Shown: one piece after another, positions 40,577 to 44,232 of the stretch
How positions within the stretch are numbered: position 1 is the first letter of the stretch
How the letters are laid out: each line of letters begins with the position of its first letter
Assembly: GCF_002154375.1 (NCBI RefSeq)
Contig: NZ_MUND01000043.1
Coordinates: 1 to 44,232 of the forward strand
DNA: 44,232 bases
Direction: 5' to 3'
DNA from: Streptomyces glaucescens
GTDB lineage: Bacteria > Actinomycetota > Actinomycetes > Streptomycetales > Streptomycetaceae
Position numbers and translations under genes: made by a program
Notes under the pieces: generated by a model
What the model was told of the DNA's origin: nothing
Databases searched by the model: none
What the model saw: the letters and a program-made list of their open reading frames with translations, nothing else

Positions 40577-41158
40577 ATGAACTTCCGTACCTCGCGGGCC
40601 CGGCTGGCCACCGGCGCGGTGGGCGCCGTCGTCGCGGGCGCGCTCGCGCTGAGCGCCTCGCCGGCCTCGGCGTCCTCGTCCAACGGCTTCATCAGCGGCG
40701 GCGGGTCGTTCTACGACGACTTCGGCGACGAGGGCACGCTGTCCACCTCGTCCCACAAGGACACCAACGCCACCTGCCTGTGGCAGATCATCCTGTACGC
40801 GGAGGGCGTCAAGGAGAGCAACGGAACGCAGTTCGACCACGCCGACATCGACGGCAGGTTCGGCTCGAACACCGCGTACGCCACCAAGCAGCTGCAGAAG
40901 GCCTGGGGTCTGACGCAGGACGGCAAGGTCGGCACCAAGACCTTCGGTTCGGCCGACGAGAAGTGGAACCCCACCACCCGTGCGGGTGAGCTGGAGTTCC
41001 GGAGCACCGGATCGACCGACGCCACCAAGTACAAGCTGCGGTACCACGGTTCGCGCTACTACTTCGACGTCTTCCGCACCGCCGACGGCAAGTACCGCTT
41101 CTACCACAAGAACGTCTGGCACTACGCGTCGTACAAGAACAACAGCGGCTGCAGCTGA
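40577..41158 (+). CDS. Secreted peptidoglycan-binding domain protein, cassette 2
   Basis: The 193-residue protein has a Sec signal peptide (cleavage near SPASASS, residues 28-34). A PG_binding_1-type repeat lies at about 66-125 (CLWQIILYAEG, IDGRFGSNTAYATKQLQKAWGL, DGKVGTKTFG), followed by a Tyr-rich beta-strand tail (YKLRYHGSRYYFDVFRTADGKYRFYHK). Cysteines at 67 and 192 may pair. It should bind cell-wall peptidoglycan outside the membrane. The ATG has a GGGGAAGGA ribosome-binding site. It shares the leader motif with the SH3-like gene, suggesting common control. Confidence 0.82.
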   Translation: MNFRTSRARLATGAVGAVVAGALALSASPASASSSNGFISGGGSFYDDFGDEGTLSTSSHKDTNATCLWQIILYAEGVKESNGTQFDHADIDGRFGSNTAYATKQLQKAWGLTQDGKVGTKTFGSADEKWNPTTRAGELEFRSTGSTDATKYKLRYHGSRYYFDVFRTADGKYRFYHKNVWHYASYKNNSGCS

Positions 41159-41174
41159 CGCCGCCCGCACGGAC

Positions 41175-41210
41175 GCGCCGGCCCGCCGGTCACCACCGGC
41201 GGGCCGGCGC
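41175..41210. terminator. Very strong bidirectional terminator before purH
   Basis: GCGCCGGCCCGCCGGT and ACCGGCGGGCCGGCGC form a perfect 16-bp stem around CACC, between the convergent secreted protein gene and purH. Confidence 0.85.
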
Positions 41211-41223
41211 CCTTGCGCACGGC

Positions 41224-42789
41224 TCAGTGGAAGAAGTGCCGCGTGCCCGTGAAGTACATCGTGACGCCCGCCTTCTTCGCGGCCTCCACAACCAGCTCGT
41301 CACGGACCGAGCCGCCCGGCTGGACGACCGCCTTGACGCCGGCCGCGGTGAGGATCTCCAGACCGTCGGGGAAGGGGAAGAAGGCGTCGGACGCGGCGTA
41401 GGAGCCCTGGGCGCGCTCGGCGCCCGCGCGCTCGACGGCCAGCTTCGCGGAGTCCACGCGGTTGACCTGGCCCATGCCGACACCGACGGAGGCGCCGTCC
41501 TTGGCGAGCAGGATCGCGTTGGACTTGACCGCGCGGCACGCCTTCCAGGCGAAGGCCAGGTCGGCCAGTTCCCCGGCGGACAGGGCCTCGCCCGTCGCCA
41601 GGGTCCAGGTGGCCGGGTCGTCGCCGGCGGCCTGGAGACGGTCGGTCTCCTGGAGCAGGACACCGCCGTCGACCGGCTTGACCTCGACCGGGTTCGCCGG
41701 GCCCTCGGGGCAGCGCAGGACGCGGATGTTCTTCTTCTTGGTGAGCGCTTCGAGGGCGCCCTCCTCGTAGTCCGGCGCGACGATGACCTCGGTGAAGATC
41801 TCCGCGACCTGCTCGGCCATCTCCTTCGACACCGGGCGGTTGACGGCGATCACACCGCCGAACGCGGACAGCGGGTCGCAGGCGTGCGCCTTGCGGTGGG
41901 CCTCGGCGACGTCCGCGCCGACCGCGATGCCGCACGGGTTGGCGTGCTTGATGATCGCGACGCACGGCTCGTCGTGGTCGTACGCGGCACGGCGGGCGGC
42001 GTCCGTGTCCGTGTAGTTGTTGTACGACATCTCCTTGCCGTGCAGCTGCTCGGCCTCGGCGAGGCCGCCGCCGGCACCGGTGACGTACAGCGCGGCGGGC
42101 TGGTGCGGGTTCTCCCCGTAGCGCAGCGTGCTCTTGCGCTCCCAGGTGGCGCCCAGGAAGTCGGGGAACGGCGAGTCGTCGACCGGGGCGTACTCGCCGG
42201 CGAACCAGCCGGCCACCGCCACGTCGTAGGCCGCCGTGTGCTGGAAGGCCTCGGCGGCGAGCCGCTTGCGGGTGGCCAGGTCGAAGCCGCCGTTCTTCGC
42301 CGCGTCGAGGACGTCGGCGTAGCGGGCCGGGCTGGTGACCACGGCGACGGACGGGTGGTTCTTGGCGGCGGCGCGGACCATGGACGGGCCGCCGATGTCG
42401 ATCTGCTCGACGCACTCGTCGGGCGAGGCACCGGAGGCGACGGTCTCGCGGAACGGGTAGAGGTTCACCACGACCAGGTCGAACGGCTCCACGCCCAGCT
42501 CGGCGAGCTGCCGCTGGTGGTCCTCCAGGCGCAGGTCGGCGAGGATGCCCGCGTGCACCCGCGGGTGCAGGGTCTTGACCCGGCCGTCCAGGCACTCGGG
42601 GAAGCCGGTCAGCTCCTCGACCTTGGTGACGGGGACGCCGGCGTCGGCGATGCGGGCGGCGGTGGACCCGGTGGAGACGAGGGCGACGCCCGCCTCGTGC
42701 AGGCCGCGCGCGAGGTCTTCGAGGCCCGTCTTGTCGTAGACGCTGACGAGCGCCCGGCGAAGGGGCCGCTTGTTGCTCTCGGCGGTCAC
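41224..42789 (-). CDS. purH: Bifunctional AICAR transformylase/IMP cyclohydrolase
   Basis: The 521-residue enzyme catalyses the last two steps of IMP synthesis. The N-terminal IMP cyclohydrolase part (about 1-200) shows [47 protein letters not shown] and [15 protein letters not shown]. The C-terminal transformylase part shows [14 protein letters not shown], the KHANPCG catalytic block and [12 protein letters not shown]. It uses 10-formyl-tetrahydrofolate, which folD in this window helps supply. The GTG at 42789 overlaps the purN stop (GTGA), so purN-purH is a coupled operon ending at the 16-bp hairpin. Confidence 0.97.
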   Translation of the reverse strand: MTAESNKRPLRRALVSVYDKTGLEDLARGLHEAGVALVSTGSTAARIADAGVPVTKVEELTGFPECLDGRVKTLHPRVHAGILADLRLEDHQRQLAELGVEPFDLVVVNLYPFRETVASGASPDECVEQIDIGGPSMVRAAAKNHPSVAVVTSPARYADVLDAAKNGGFDLATRKRLAAEAFQHTAAYDVAVAGWFAGEYAPVDDSPFPDFLGATWERKSTLRYGENPHQPAALYVTGAGGGLAEAEQLHGKEMSYNNYTDTDAARRAAYDHDEPCVAIIKHANPCGIAVGADVAEAHRKAHACDPLSAFGGVIAVNRPVSKEMAEQVAEIFTEVIVAPDYEEGALEALTKKKNIRVLRCPEGPANPVEVKPVDGGVLLQETDRLQAAGDDPATWTLATGEALSAGELADLAFAWKACRAVKSNAILLAKDGASVGVGMGQVNRVDSAKLAVERAGAERAQGSYAASDAFFPFPDGLEILTAAGVKAVVQPGGSVRDELVVEAAKKAGVTMYFTGTRHFFH

Positions 42790-43415
42790 TGGATAACTAC
42801 CTTTCGTCCCTCAATGCGATAGCCGTTGCGGGCGAGCCGCCCCACGACCTCGACGAGCAGCCTTCGCTCGACTTCCTTGATGCGCTCGTGCAGCGCGCTC
42901 TCGTCGTCCTCGTCCCGGACCTCGACCACGCCCTGCGCGATGATCGGCCCGGTGTCGACGCCGTCGTCGACGAAGTGGACGGTGCAGCCGGTGACCTTGG
43001 CGCCGTACGCGAGCGCGTCGCGGACACCGTGGGCGCCGGGAAAACTGGGGAGCAGGGCGGGGTGGGTGTTCACGAACCGCCCGCCGAAGCGGGCCAGGAA
43101 CTCCTTGCCCACGATCTTCATGAACCCGGCGGAGATCACCAGGTCGGGCTCGTACGCGGCGACGGCCTCGGCGAGCGCGGCGTCCCACGCCTCGCGGCTG
43201 CCGTGGTCCTTGACCCTGCACACGAAGGTGGGCAGTCCGGCGCGCTCGGCCCGCGCCAGCCCCTCGATGCCGTCGCGGTCGGCGCCGACGGCCACGATCT
43301 CGGCCCCGTACGCCTCGGCGCCGGTGGTCGCGATGGCGTCGAGGAGCGCCTGCAGATTGGTGCCGGATCCGGAGACCAGCACGACGAGGCGCTTGGCCAC
43401 GGGCTTGGCGGCCAC
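42786..43415 (-). CDS. purN: Phosphoribosylglycinamide formyltransferase
   Basis: The 209-residue folate-dependent GAR transformylase carries out the third step of purine synthesis. Visible features are [18 protein letters not shown] at the N-terminus, [15 protein letters not shown], the catalytic [22 protein letters not shown] with the conserved Asn-His, and [15 protein letters not shown] with the catalytic Asp. The GTG at 43415 has AGAAAGG upstream. It is first in the purN-purH operon and lies downstream of a 316-bp region divergent from the membrane protein at the window end. Confidence 0.96.
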   Translation of the reverse strand: MAAKPVAKRLVVLVSGSGTNLQALLDAIATTGAEAYGAEIVAVGADRDGIEGLARAERAGLPTFVCRVKDHGSREAWDAALAEAVAAYEPDLVISAGFMKIVGKEFLARFGGRFVNTHPALLPSFPGAHGVRDALAYGAKVTGCTVHFVDDGVDTGPIIAQGVVEVRDEDDESALHERIKEVERRLLVEVVGRLARNGYRIEGRKVVIQ

Positions 43416-43731
43416 GGTGGGGCCCTTTCTCGGGGGTACGACGGTACGGTCGGCCGGGTACGCCGCCGTATGTGCGTTCGTACGAATGCTTCGCGCCCCC
43501 GGATACGGGGAAGCCTACGAAGCGGCCGACCGTCAGCAACGATACCGGCACTCCGGACGGCCCCCACGGGACGGGGGCGGGGCCGGAAGGTAGCGTCTGG
43601 GGGAAGCCGGGTCGGGAACGCACCGCGGATGCGGCACGTTCGTACAGTGACGGGCCTGGCCGCGACAGCTTGCCGTCGCCCGTCGTCACGCATTCCGTCA
43701 GCCGTACTCACCAGGGGAAGACGCTCACTTG
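43416..43731. promoter_or_regulatory. 316-bp divergent region upstream of purN
   Basis: TTCGTACGAA at 43477-43486 is a perfect 10-bp palindrome 62 bases upstream of purN. The related word GTTCGTAC occurs again at 43639-43646. TAGCGT at 43591-43596 could be a -10 for the rightward gene. No gene is supported here. Confidence 0.35.
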
Positions 43732-44232
43732 ATGCCGGACCGCAGCCTGCGACTCCTCACGCTCACCCCGCAGTCGGTGCAGGGAGGGCAGCGCAGCGGC
43801 GTGCTGCTGCGGGAGCGCCCCACCTCGCCGCCCGACGCCCCCTCGGGCAGCCCCGACGGCGGCGGGCGCGGAAGCGCCGGCCAGGAGGACAACCCGTTCG
43901 CGCCGCCGCCCGAGGGCACCCCGGACCGGCCCTGGCAGCCGCGCCGGCCGGCCGACGGCCGGGGCGAGGGCGGGCAGGACGAGGGCGGCGGCCGTCCCGG
44001 CTGGGGCAGCCAGTGGAGCGACCGCCAGCCCGGCCGCTCCCCCGGCGGCTTCGGCGAGCGGCCCGGCGGCGGACCCGAGAAGCAGGGCGCCGGCCCCGGC
44101 GGGATGCGCTGGGACCCCACGGACCCGGCCCAGCGCCGCGCGCGCTACGCCCTGCTGTCCGGCATGTGGGCGTTCTTCTTCGCGCTCTTCTCCTGGGCGT
44201 ACGTCGCCCTTCTGCTCGGCGCCCTCGCCCTC
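43732..44232 (+). CDS. Membrane protein with long Pro/Gly-rich N-terminus (truncated by window)
   Basis: The frame is open from the ATG at 43732 to the window edge, 167 codons with no stop. The N-terminal ~130 residues are Pro/Gly/Arg-rich and probably disordered ([14 protein letters not shown], then repeated GGGRPG-like words); a hydrophobic helix begins near residue 142 ([23 protein letters not shown]). It resembles the N-terminus of actinobacterial DUF4190-like or integral membrane proteins encoded beside purN. TTG at 43729 directly precedes the ATG and is an alternative. GGGGAAG lies 12-18 bases upstream. Confidence 0.65.
   Translation, partial: MPDRSLRLLTLTPQSVQGGQRSGVLLRERPTSPPDAPSGSPDGGGRGSAGQEDNPFAPPPEGTPDRPWQPRRPADGRGEGGQDEGGGRPGWGSQWSDRQPGRSPGGFGERPGGGPEKQGAGPGGMRWDPTDPAQRRARYALLSGMWAFFFALFSWAYVALLLGALAL

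Overview
The window looks like chromosomal DNA of a Streptomyces (or a close actinomycete relative). GC is very high throughout, GTG starts and GTGA/ATGA stop-start overlaps are common, several genes look leaderless, and the gene families (DUF3017 next to folD, a DUF2690 membrane regulator, MocR, tandem AhpD-like genes, a PhoD-type phosphatase with a Tat signal) are typical of the genus. I see no prophage, insertion sequence, CRISPR array, tRNA or rRNA.

Layout. 1-5086: a palindromic repeat, a CoA-binding protein, a CysS-like protein, SixA phosphatase, YigZ, and a divergent LysR/MFS pair. 5087-9350: the sbcD-sbcC nuclease operon with a translationally coupled 37-codon ORF between the two genes. 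9344-14895: two Lrp/AsnC regulators, each divergent from its likely target (a rhodanese; a PLP trans-sulfuration-type enzyme), with an SDR and a DUF885 hydrolase between them. 14959-18104: a membrane ACT-GNAT protein and a Tat-exported PhoD phosphatase with a possible PHO box. 18224-21358: a MocR regulator divergent from an operon of two AhpD-like genes and a PEP-mutase-like gene. 21406-28738 (minus strand): a choline/glycine betaine operon, betB-betA-ATPase-fused double permease-binding lipoprotein. 28933-35140: a secreted LppX-like protein, mdh, an XRE-TM-DUF2690 regulator, DUF3017-folD and a small membrane protein. 41224-43415: purN-purH, then a truncated membrane protein at the window edge.

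The most unusual part is 35293-41158. Two paralogous cassettes lie in tandem on the plus strand. Each has three parts: (i) a cytosolic protein with a degenerate FHA domain and a winged-helix-like C-terminal half; (ii) a translationally coupled membrane Ser/Thr kinase; (iii) a small secreted protein. FHA protein and kinase domain are strongly conserved between cassettes, but the kinase ectodomains are unrelated (lysozyme/SLT-like in one, I36 inhibitor-like in the other), and so are the secreted partners (an SH3-like cysteine-rich protein and a peptidoglycan-binding protein). Both secreted genes carry the same upstream motif. I read this as a candidate modular cell-envelope sensing system: ectodomain, then kinase, then FHA-wHTH effector, then secreted wall protein. 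It recalls mycobacterial PknH/EmbR in logic but not in architecture. The first kinase carries a +1 frameshift in a run of seven G, which may be real or an assembly error.
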